From: Flavobacteriales bacterium UBA7666
GTDB lineage: Bacteria > Bacteroidota > Bacteroidia > Flavobacteriales_D > Crocinitomicaceae
Assembly: GCA_002483265.1 (NCBI GenBank)
Contig: DLHO01000017.1
Coordinates: forward strand, 1 to 64,000
Direction of reading: 5' to 3'
DNA: 64,000 nt
Position numbers and translations under genes: made by a program. The notes under the pieces were generated by a model. The model did no database searches and had not been told where the DNA came from. It saw only the letters and a list, made by a program, of their open reading frames with translations. Shown piece by piece: positions 51,201 through 58,431 of the stretch. Position 1 is the first letter of the stretch. Every line of letters starts with the position of its first letter.

Positions 51201-51243
51201 AAATGTTATCGGAACGGAAGTTCAACTTTTTATACCATTGTAA
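48211..51243 (+). CDS. Reg_prop/Y_Y_Y LytS-type sensor histidine kinase
   Basis: The 1010-aa protein has a signal peptide (about 1-21, ending NHGFSQ). Some 12-14 two-component-regulator propeller repeats form a periplasmic double propeller at about 25-640 (repeats such as DHKGYLWFGTRGGGLSRFDG and DSKGIIWMGTGTG). A Y_Y_Y domain follows at about 670-745 (PGKYTFLLRSRNEDG), then one membrane helix at about 755-778. A cytoplasmic coiled coil leads to the LytS-type His_kinase region with the predicted phospho-accepting His812 (LQMNPHFIFNALNSIQGLIG) and an ATPase end (PMLIQPFVENAIKHGF; VIRDNGIGREAAGK). The ligand is unknown; in Bacteroidetes, such propellers often sense glycans. The next gene, the LytTR regulator, starts directly after the stop. 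Confidence 0.93.
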   Translation: MRKNQLLLFFFFLISVNHGFSQLASFRNFSVENGLGQSQVYSVIQDHKGYLWFGTRGGGLSRFDGQNFESFTDRQGLVNNYIYSLKEDSKHILWIGTNDGLSSYNGKKIRTYKHPKYGNHFAVFGLTLDSEEKLWMATNHGVFTVKGDSLISMNQILGIDDGTVNAIFVDSKGIIWMGTGTGLLSSEKKGNKRILINHGKRARVMRNAITCLKEDQNGKIWIGTYGDGAYVYNRKDYYRVDLNHELYKQTVFDLFFDEANVCWIATLNAGLIQYDQKTKEFTNYSEKNGLGNNHVRSIIKDNWGDLWIGTSGGGVSQFAGKLFSHYSVSAGLGGNFIYSIYRDRSNKLWFGTSQNGVSVYDNGSFSQLNVENGFEAIKVKAIIEDDDSLMYFGTEGQGIGMLSAGGFSWLDETRKYYVRQMSKDKQGRIWVATSGSGLICISEQGAKVERISFDEGLLHMRLTSVFVDSRGLVWYGAESAGLACYNPQTRSTKILTKDSGLSADAVRTIIEDSKGRIWVGTAGAGINCIEYGPKLKVLKKISIESGMHSSNVYLMVFDANQNLIVGSESGLDILDLNETNQIKSIKHYGKSDGFLGVETCQNSVWKDRDGKIWFGTINGASCYNLSNLQVNRTAPILSILDVQLFYESLSQTKFNDVILPWSSYKTLHLPYDQNHLSFLFKGINLKNPEGVEYSWKMGGFENKWSPWTKEQRIVYSNMSPGKYTFLLRSRNEDGFINPNPECFSFTIARPFWLTTWFILLEVIVGGLFIWFIIRIQTVRIRRKAKQAQKDAEFARNLLELEQKALRLQMNPHFIFNALNSIQGLIGTENETKARYYLAKFSRLMRQILDNSRNTTISLEEEISTLENYLLIEQFCNGNRFEYEIIVDLETELNFIQIPPMLIQPFVENAIKHGFKYDAKDSRTGKITCCFREENDGITCVIRDNGIGREAAGKNQEASNEPQHVSRGFNVTKERLDLLSTNSNGHEVRIVDLYDDDGNVIGTEVQLFIPL

Positions 51244-51987
51244 ATGATCAAAGCAGTAATTATTGATGATATCGAGCAAGCGCGGATTACATTCAGAAAG
51301 GATCTGGAAGTGTATGCGCCGGATATTGAAGTGGTTGGTGAAGCTTCCGGAGTAGTGGAAGGTGCAAAATTGCTGAAGGTTACCAAGATCGATATTTTGT
51401 TTTTGGATATTCAAATGCAAGATGGATCGGGTTTTGATTTATTGGACATACTGCCCGAGATTCCGTTCAAAATCATTTTCATAACGGCTAGCGATGCACA
51501 TGCAATTAAGGCGTTTCGTTATGCGGCGATTGATTATTTACTGAAGCCGGTAGATCCGGATGAACTCACAGAAGCATTAAAGAAGTTTCGGAATCACAAT
51601 CACAACGAGCAAGACAATTACCGTTTATTGAACGAATCGTTGAAGCAAAGCAATAAAGTGCAAGAACGTTTGGCTTTACATGCACACGATAAAATTCATA
51701 TTGTACAGATTGCCGATATCATTCGTTGTGAAAGTAATGTAAATTATACGGAGTTCTTTTTCACGAATTCAAAGCGCATTGTTGTTTCGAGAACCTTAAA
51801 GGATTTTGAAGATATTTTGGGTGAATTGGGCTTTTTCCGTGTGCATCAATCACATTTGGTGAATACAAAAATGATTCAGGAGTTTGTGAAAGTGGAAGGA
51901 GGACATTTGATTATGTCGGATGGAAAAATGATTCCTGTTTCGACCCGAAAACGCGCAGATGTGGTGAAAATGTTGGAACAGCTATAA
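51244..51987 (+). CDS. LytTR response regulator
   Basis: The 247-aa protein has a receiver domain at 1-120 with acidic residues IIDDIEQA, the predicted phosphorylation site Asp55 (ILFLDIQMQDGSGFDLL), the Thr of IIFITASDAHAI and the Lys of YLLKPVDPDE. A LytTR DNA-binding domain covers about 140-245 (LALHAHDKIHIVQIADIIRC; GFFRVHQSHLVNTKMIQEFV). It starts at the base following the kinase stop, so the two are one translational unit. It must regulate unlinked or nearby genes, possibly pbpC or A2M; no operator was identified. Confidence 0.95.
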   Translation: MIKAVIIDDIEQARITFRKDLEVYAPDIEVVGEASGVVEGAKLLKVTKIDILFLDIQMQDGSGFDLLDILPEIPFKIIFITASDAHAIKAFRYAAIDYLLKPVDPDELTEALKKFRNHNHNEQDNYRLLNESLKQSNKVQERLALHAHDKIHIVQIADIIRCESNVNYTEFFFTNSKRIVVSRTLKDFEDILGELGFFRVHQSHLVNTKMIQEFVKVEGGHLIMSDGKMIPVSTRKRADVVKMLEQL

Positions 51988-52036
51988 CGAATTACGTCCC
52001 GATAGCTATCGGGATACGAATTACGAATTACGAATT
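51988..52036. repeat. Stop-codon-abutting repeat with CCCGATAGCTATCGGG core, copy 2
   Basis: It begins directly after the TAA of the LytTR gene; 51988-52029 is identical over 42 bp to 18385-18426. The right flank (cgaattacgaattacg) supplies the last codons and the TAA stop of the leftward Mpo1-like gene, so this element abuts stop codons on both sides. Confidence 0.85.
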
Positions 52037-52500
52037 TGCTTCGAATTAAACCAATTATCCAAAATCCACGCAGGACCAATCAATAGAAATTGCAAATCCT
52101 TGAGGAATGATGGTTTCTTTCCTTCTAGTTTGTGTCCGTAGAATTGTCCGACCCAGGCGACAGCGAAAATAATCAGTGAACTCAGCCACAAAGGTCCAGT
52201 TTTGGCCAAGTAGAAATTCCCGATTACACAAACTATTGAAAAAATCAGAATGTAAAATGTCATTCTCAACGATAGACGCAAGTAGAAATACAAAACCGGA
52301 ATGAGTGCTGCAACCGCCCAATTAACATAGAGAAAGTTATTCGAATGCACCAAACTGATCAATCCGCGGTTTGGAATACTCATTAAAAGCCCGATGACCG
52401 AAAAGAAAATTGCCGGAACGCAGATATAATGAATTTTTTTGTTGGTACTATTTTGGTGACTAACCGAATATTCTGCAAACCATTCTTCGAGCGTTTTCAT
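52021..52500 (-). CDS. Mpo1/DUF962-like membrane protein
   Basis: The 159-aa protein starts at ATG 52500 (MKTLEEWFAEYSVSHQNSTN). HQNSTNKKIHYICVPAIFFSV matches the DUF962/Mpo1 signature (His-x-x-x-x-N...H-x-x-CVP). Hydrophobic helices are visible at about 26-46, 58-75, 78-93 and 98-135 (LWLSSLIIFAVAWVGQFYGH). GHKLEGKKPSF is also typical. Yeast Mpo1 is a dioxygenase that shortens 2-hydroxy fatty acids; the bacterial role is unknown. The last four codons and the stop come from the dispersed repeat at 51988-52036, so the original C-terminus may have been altered. Confidence 0.85.
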   Translation of the reverse strand: MKTLEEWFAEYSVSHQNSTNKKIHYICVPAIFFSVIGLLMSIPNRGLISLVHSNNFLYVNWAVAALIPVLYFYLRLSLRMTFYILIFSIVCVIGNFYLAKTGPLWLSSLIIFAVAWVGQFYGHKLEGKKPSFLKDLQFLLIGPAWILDNWFNSKQIRNS

Positions 52501-52676
52501 GTATTTTTTACTACAAGTTACGAAACGAGGCGCTTTTATGCAATGAAGAGGCCAAAGGAAAAACGAAATCATCCTTCCGAATTTGAGAATTCGCGAATTC
52601 GGGTGTTCCCAAAGATACGAACAGATTTAAAGTTAATTATTTGGTTTTTAATTCATTGAGTTTTTTATTGATAAAA

Positions 52677-52702
52677 AACTGCCCGCTGATTAACGGGCAG
52701 TT
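52677..52702 (-). terminator. Terminator of the alpha-2-macroglobulin gene
   Basis: aactgcccg (52677-52685) pairs with cgggcagtt (52694-52702) with an 8-nt loop. On the minus strand a T run follows (52672-52678 complement). It is 11 bp past the stop at 52714, so A2M is probably not co-transcribed with the genes beyond. Confidence 0.85.
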
Positions 52703-52713
52703 CTGATTAATTA

Positions 52714-55700
52714 TTAGGATGATTTAGGTTGTTTTATAATTTTAGTCACTTCGACCCATCTGCCTTTTTCCTGAGCATTCACTGCGTGATCGTACATGGC
52801 TTCCGAGAATACTGCAGGTAAGTAAAATCTCCCCAAATAAGAAGCGTTTAGCTGGATTTTGAAAACCTTCGTTTCATTCGGAGCGAGCTTGAAATAACTG
52901 TAAACCCGATCATCCCGGTAATCCTGATAATCAATATTTGGTGTACTTTCTTCATCATACAACCGTGCATTGTGAATTTCCCAGCCGCTCGGCATAATTT
53001 GATTCAAAGCCATTTCGCGATAGAATTGATCTTTTGTCGGGTTCTTCAGCTTGACTTCCATAATGAAATCTGTTCCCTGTGTAATTTTGGAAGGATCAAT
53101 TGAAACTCCGGATAAATTGGTGTAAGTTATGGTCATATCCAGATTGCTTCGAATCTTTTTCTCTTTACCAATTTGTGGAACTTTGGTAGTACAGAAAGTC
53201 ACATACAACTTTTTCGATGAAGTATTTCGAACCGCTAAGCGTTTCAGTTTAGAACCATCAGCTTCCGAATAATTCTTCGTTGTCATGCATTTGGTTGAGG
53301 TTATTTTTTCAGAATTTACTTCAAATTGAAGGGGTCCATTGTTTTTAATTTTTCCGCTTGTTAAGGCAAGAATACAATAACCGGCCTCTTGCGTACTCAA
53401 CCATTGGTTCGATTTCAAAACATCTGCGATTTCCTTTTCCGGCTGATCCGTAGATTTTGAATCGATCATTAATCCTGCCTCCAGATTCATTGCCTTGTCT
53501 CTTAATGTTGAACCATAGGAATAACCATACTCGCGATAAGATGCCGGAGTGAAACTTAAGTTACGGGTCATTTGCTTTGCCATATCTTTCTGTCCTGCCA
53601 AATAATAAGCAGCAGCCAATCTCCATTTTGCAGTAACTCCCAATTTTCCATTTTCTTTCAAACGGTTCATTGCGCCTAATTCAGGTTTTCCTGCCAAAGC
53701 GAGCGTGTACAAACGATACGCCTGAATGAGTTGATGTGATTCTTCTGCGTAATTAGAATAACCCGAATAGGAATCCGTAGTCCAATTATTTGCTTCGTTT
53801 TTTTGGTAATCGATCCAACGCGACTTCAAATTGGCCGGCAAAGTAAATCCATGCTGTTCGGCTTCAATCATGAAATGTCCGGCATAGTTAGATCCCCAAT
53901 CACTGGCTTCCCGATTTCCAGGCCAGTAGGCAAAACCACCCTCATACTGCTGAAAGCTTTGATATTTAATCAATGCGGCTTTGATATTGGTCGACATTTC
54001 CTTTTTTTCCTTCTCACTGAATTGCATAATATCCATTGCAAAAAGCTGTGGAAATACTGCTGAAGTAGTTTGCTCAATACAACCATGCGGATAATTGATC
54101 AATTCACTCATTCTCCCACTTAGATTAATGGAACTGAATTGACTGGTTTCCAAAGAATAGGAGTGAGAACCGTTGATTCCGTCTTGTTCCATATTAAAAC
54201 TAACCGATGAACCAGGTTCAATGATTTTAGTTTCACTTTCCAATACCTTCGGATTCGGACTTCGAACATCTACTTCAAATTCCTGTGTTGCCGTTTCTGT
54301 ACCTGATTTTGCAAAGATCTTGATTTTCGCAATTCCCAATTTATTTGCGACCTTCAATTCAAAATTCACGATCTGATCTCCTTCAGCTGCAAATTTGATT
54401 CCTTGATTGTTAGCACCATTTACAGCCAACAAGTCATTACAAGTTACCTGAACATCTACATTTTTGATATTGTCTTTCATTGCAAAAACATCAACAGGCA
54501 ATTGAATGGTTTCACTCGGTCCGATTACACGTGGTAAAGTTCCTAATACCATCAACGGTTTTTTAATAGTTACCGTTTCTTCTGAATTTCCAAAAGCGGT
54601 TGCCGAATGAGCTACAACCATAACACGAACTGATCCAATGTAAGTTGGTAATTCCACTTGATGTGTTTTAGATGAACCCGCTGGCAAAACAAATGGTCCT
54701 AAGAAATGTACCATCGGCTTGAACCGGTTTGCTTTCGGGCCAGCACCATCGTCTGCGGAACCGTCTCCACCAATGCTCAATAAGCGGTTCAGGTTTCCTG
54801 AGTAAGCACCGATTACATAGTTGTACATATCCCAGGTTTTGATTCCTAAAGCTTCTTTTGCGTAGAATGTATTCCAAGGATTGGGCGTGCTGAATCGCGT
54901 CAAATCCAGCAATCCTTCATCTACAATTGCTAAGGTATAAGTCATTCCTTTTCCGTTTTTCTCAGAAACCATGACTTTTGCTGTCGATTCGGGTCTCCAT
55001 TCTTTTGCAACAGCAATTTCAGGGTGAAGATGCGTTGCCGGGTCGTCCACAATGATCGGAACTATTCCGTACATGCGAATGGGTAAATCGTTTGTTGTAG
55101 CGCTGTGCGGCTGGATCAGACTGACGTGAACGTAGGCATTTGGAGCCATGTCTTCAGTTGTCTCGAATGAACAAGTCGTTTCACCTTTAGTCGTATTCAC
55201 CCAAAATTTCTTCACAATCTTCGTGCGTGTTTCAACCGAAATCAATGCTTTTCCGGAGGCCGGTGATGGAATACTCAATTTCACGATTTCTCCTTTCACG
55301 TAGCTTTTTTTGTCAGTAGAGAAATTCAACATGGAAGCGTATTCATTATTCTTCTGATTTCCACGACTCCAATAAGGAACATCGATTGAGATGATTTTTC
55401 CGGATTGATGGAAACCTTCTTCATCGGTAACAGTTACTAAGAATCTACCGTAATCTGTTGCACCAAGTCCGAATTTGAATGCGCCTTTCCCGTCGGAGCA
55501 GTTTAGCATAGAATCGTAAACTAGCATGTTTCCATTTCGTGCCATGAAGTTGCCCAAATCATCGTCACCACTTTCGTACCACCATCTCCATTCCATGCGG
55601 TAAATCTTCACGCGGATTTTGGATTGTTTTTTCAATAATGCTCCGGAAGAATTTACCATCACCACGTCAAAAGTGTGTTTCTTTCCTGAAATCAACGAGT

Positions 55701-58263
55701 TGTCAGCTTCTAGGTCGGGCGTTCTAAATCCGACGTATTGCTTGTATGGAGAGTACAATTGTGAGAACCGATCTATTGAAAAGTTCCCCCCCTGTTCAAA
55801 TACACGCATCGTATAAATGGCATTCAACATTCCGGAAGCTTGGGACAAAGAGTTAACTTCCTGTTTGAATGAAGCCTTTCCATTTGCGTCCAGATCGTCA
55901 TCAAACAAGGTGTTTTTGTCTGAGTTGATTCTGCGAATCGGAGAGTCAAATTCGAATTTCGGGAAGCCCGGAATAACCGTTTTGGTGGATTGATATTCCA
56001 CATCTACCGTCGCCCGTAAGTTTTTCGCCGGAGCACCATGAAGCCAATACGATTCCAATTGTAACAAACTATCCGAACTTTTAGGAACGGTCAATTTCAA
56101 TTTCAAGCGATTCGGTTTCACCGTTTCCACTTTCAAATATTTTGTAAACTCACGTGATCCAACCATCACACGTGCCGTATAGATTCCGGTTTTAGCATCG
56201 TAGCGTGTTGCTGTTCTGAAATCGTAATGTCCGTTTACTCCTTGTGATTTGGTGATTTTGCTCGTTTCGTAACCAGAAGGATCAGTCAATGTGAATGTCA
56301 CTGGATGATTCAAAGGCAGTTTTTTCTCATAGTCGCGAAGAACGAAGTTTACGTAAATAGAATCTCCCGGTCTCCAAACTCCACGTTCGGCATAGATGAA
56401 TCCTTTCAGGCCATTCTGGACTTCTTCACCTTCCACATCAAATTCCGAAAGAGAGTTCGAATGTCCGTCACTCACTTTTAAATAACCACGCTGCTTTCCG
56501 TATTTTGCAATCAGTAAGAATGGTTTTTCTGAAAGTGTTTTGGTGTACATTCCTTCCGAATTGGTTGTTCCGGAAGCAATGACTTGTTTTGCATAATCAT
56601 AGAATGTAACAGAAGCATTGGGAATGGGGTGTGTGGTAATCATATCTGTTAAGAAGACATGAGCTTCTTTCTTTGCATCCAATTTGTAGATGACACCAAT
56701 ATTGGAAGCAAGAATGTTTCTGGAAACTGCTTTTCCGTAATAATAGTCGGAACTGCAAGGAGTTTCTGATCCATAACCACCCCAATCTTCGTAACCATCG
56801 TCCCAATCATCCAAGTGCCACGGACGCTCAGACCATTCTTCTGTTCGGACTTCGTTTTCGGAGGATTCTTCTGTTGTTTCACCTTCCGGATTTACAGGGC
56901 AATCACAGTACGCATCTTTTTTTCCGAACTTAATGGAAATACGGTAAATTGCTCCCGGTTCAGGTCGGATCCATTTCTCCAAATCCAAGACATGGGAAGC
57001 CCAATCGCTTTTATCCTCTTTCTTTACTCCAAGTGAGATGTTCTTTTCAGCAATTTTCTTCCCGAATCTGAAAATGGCTTCGGAATCATTCAATTCATTA
57101 ACCTGTAAGAAATGATGTACGTTTTCTTCGTAGATTTTAATAATCCGGACAGTGACAGATTTCAAACCAATGGTTTCAAATGGAAAGATCAATCCTTTTG
57201 AATCGGGCAGGATGGAGCCACTTCCAACAATGCGTACTTTGGGTTTGGAAGCTGTGAACAATAGGGTTCGCTCCGTTCCTTTCAACATCGCATAGTTCTT
57301 GATGTTTTTAATCCCGGAATTGACTTTTAATTTGTATTCTCCTTCAATCCGATTTGGAATGAAAACTGTTACTTCATTGTAGTAGATCGAAAAAGTTTCT
57401 CCTGAGACCCCTTCCAAATCGATGAGTCCGTTCAGATCCTGATTGGTGGATAATGGTTCAGAGAAAGTCAAACGAATACTTTGATCGTCTTCATCCATTA
57501 CATTATAGGAACTAAGATCAAAATCACCCAGTGCAGGAACTTTGATACTTGTTGATCCACTTGAGAAAGAGGAAATAGGATCGCCATTCCAATTTACAGT
57601 AATTTTTTCTTCTTTCGCAGAGCGCTTAATACTGTCCACAATATAAACGAAGTCGTTCTCTCCATAGTTCTCCTCGAAGCGTACTTTCTTCTTTTCATTC
57701 CCCAGATTAACAGTGATTAGATCTTTCAATTTGGTTGTGTCGAAATGATCCGTCATGGTAATCGTTCCACGCATGGAATACCATTCCAGATTGTATGAAT
57801 CGTATTCGATTAAGCTAGGGGCAGTTACGTCGATCTTTTGCGGTTTGGTTGCAAACTGAAAGTTAAATTCTTCATATCCATCATCCACATCCATGATTTC
57901 CTCCAGATCAATACTTACTGTATAGATTTGATTCGAACTCAAAGCTTTTTTAGGAACAATCTGAATGGTTCTGTAATCAACCCATTGAATGTCTGCATCA
58001 ATTTCCGGACTGATCTCTACGATCTCTTTCAGGATTTTTTCATCCATTCGGGATTTCATTCCAAGCTCAATGAGTTTCGTTGAATCCAATTGATTCTTGA
58101 GCTCAATCTCGATATTGTCTGAATTGGAAATGATTCCGGAGGTGTAACCGGAAACCCATTTTCTGAATTTTGGATCCACGGAAAGGATCTTATTGCTAGA
58201 ACATGCAAAGATGGCAGCCAGTAAACTGGAAGCGAGAGTTAGAAGAATAATGAAGCGTGACAT
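52714..58263 (-). CDS. Bacterial alpha-2-macroglobulin, lipoprotein
   Basis: The 1849-aa lipoprotein has lipobox Cys21 (SSLLAAIFACSS). It should be anchored in the periplasm and trap proteases. N-terminal macroglobulin (MG) domains and MG2-like regions are visible (GFIYAERGVWRPGDSIYVNF; LTDPSGYETSKI). The bait/A2M region around 1100-1200 has YTLAIVDEGLLDLTRFSTPN and WNTFYAKEALGIKTWDMY. The thioester motif is intact: Cys1395-Ile-Glu-Gln1398 in YPHGCIEQTTSAVFPQLF, followed by the alpha-alpha barrel. The length is above the ~1650 of E. coli YfhM because of extra N-terminal domains. A near -7 box (CATCTTTG on the minus strand, 58284-58291) precedes it. The usual pairing with pbpC is split here by a two-component pair and the Mpo1-like gene. 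Confidence 0.93.
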   Translation of the reverse strand: MSRFIILLTLASSLLAAIFACSSNKILSVDPKFRKWVSGYTSGIISNSDNIEIELKNQLDSTKLIELGMKSRMDEKILKEIVEISPEIDADIQWVDYRTIQIVPKKALSSNQIYTVSIDLEEIMDVDDGYEEFNFQFATKPQKIDVTAPSLIEYDSYNLEWYSMRGTITMTDHFDTTKLKDLITVNLGNEKKKVRFEENYGENDFVYIVDSIKRSAKEEKITVNWNGDPISSFSSGSTSIKVPALGDFDLSSYNVMDEDDQSIRLTFSEPLSTNQDLNGLIDLEGVSGETFSIYYNEVTVFIPNRIEGEYKLKVNSGIKNIKNYAMLKGTERTLLFTASKPKVRIVGSGSILPDSKGLIFPFETIGLKSVTVRIIKIYEENVHHFLQVNELNDSEAIFRFGKKIAEKNISLGVKKEDKSDWASHVLDLEKWIRPEPGAIYRISIKFGKKDAYCDCPVNPEGETTEESSENEVRTEEWSERPWHLDDWDDGYEDWGGYGSETPCSSDYYYGKAVSRNILASNIGVIYKLDAKKEAHVFLTDMITTHPIPNASVTFYDYAKQVIASGTTNSEGMYTKTLSEKPFLLIAKYGKQRGYLKVSDGHSNSLSEFDVEGEEVQNGLKGFIYAERGVWRPGDSIYVNFVLRDYEKKLPLNHPVTFTLTDPSGYETSKITKSQGVNGHYDFRTATRYDAKTGIYTARVMVGSREFTKYLKVETVKPNRLKLKLTVPKSSDSLLQLESYWLHGAPAKNLRATVDVEYQSTKTVIPGFPKFEFDSPIRRINSDKNTLFDDDLDANGKASFKQEVNSLSQASGMLNAIYTMRVFEQGGNFSIDRFSQLYSPYKQYVGFRTPDLEADNSLISGKKHTFDVVMVNSSGALLKKQSKIRVKIYRMEWRWWYESGDDDLGNFMARNGNMLVYDSMLNCSDGKGAFKFGLGATDYGRFLVTVTDEEGFHQSGKIISIDVPYWSRGNQKNNEYASMLNFSTDKKSYVKGEIVKLSIPSPASGKALISVETRTKIVKKFWVNTTKGETTCSFETTEDMAPNAYVHVSLIQPHSATTNDLPIRMYGIVPIIVDDPATHLHPEIAVAKEWRPESTAKVMVSEKNGKGMTYTLAIVDEGLLDLTRFSTPNPWNTFYAKEALGIKTWDMYNYVIGAYSGNLNRLLSIGGDGSADDGAGPKANRFKPMVHFLGPFVLPAGSSKTHQVELPTYIGSVRVMVVAHSATAFGNSEETVTIKKPLMVLGTLPRVIGPSETIQLPVDVFAMKDNIKNVDVQVTCNDLLAVNGANNQGIKFAAEGDQIVNFELKVANKLGIAKIKIFAKSGTETATQEFEVDVRSPNPKVLESETKIIEPGSSVSFNMEQDGINGSHSYSLETSQFSSINLSGRMSELINYPHGCIEQTTSAVFPQLFAMDIMQFSEKEKKEMSTNIKAALIKYQSFQQYEGGFAYWPGNREASDWGSNYAGHFMIEAEQHGFTLPANLKSRWIDYQKNEANNWTTDSYSGYSNYAEESHQLIQAYRLYTLALAGKPELGAMNRLKENGKLGVTAKWRLAAAYYLAGQKDMAKQMTRNLSFTPASYREYGYSYGSTLRDKAMNLEAGLMIDSKSTDQPEKEIADVLKSNQWLSTQEAGYCILALTSGKIKNNGPLQFEVNSEKITSTKCMTTKNYSEADGSKLKRLAVRNTSSKKLYVTFCTTKVPQIGKEKKIRSNLDMTITYTNLSGVSIDPSKITQGTDFIMEVKLKNPTKDQFYREMALNQIMPSGWEIHNARLYDEESTPNIDYQDYRDDRVYSYFKLAPNETKVFKIQLNASYLGRFYLPAVFSEAMYDHAVNAQEKGRWVEVTKIIKQPKSS

Positions 58264-58383
58264 AACTGTTGTATTTGTTAAGTCAAAGATGAACGCTTAT
58301 AAAATAGGAGAAGAGGTCGTTTTAGGAGTCGAGAGCACCTTTTGATTATTCGTGGTTGAAAGGGGATTATTTGATTTGGTACT

Positions 58384-58421
58384 AAACAGTAGGGGCGGAA
58401 AATTTTCCGCCCCTACTGTTT
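58384..58421. terminator. Perfect 38-bp palindrome, REP-like, probable terminator
   Basis: 58384-58402 (aaacagtaggggcggaaaa) is exactly complementary to 58403-58421, giving a loop-free 38-bp palindrome. It lies 10 bp past the stop of the M1 peptidase gene (58432). Outer bases aaacagtagg/cctactgttt are shared with 17481-17518, while the inner 18 bp differ. Confidence 0.85.
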
Positions 58422-58431
58422 ATCAATTAAT

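Noticed and set aside
54079..54090. Degenerate thioester in the A2M protein
   Set aside because: The Cys-Ile-Glu-Gln motif is intact (Cys1395 to Gln1398), so it should form the thioester.
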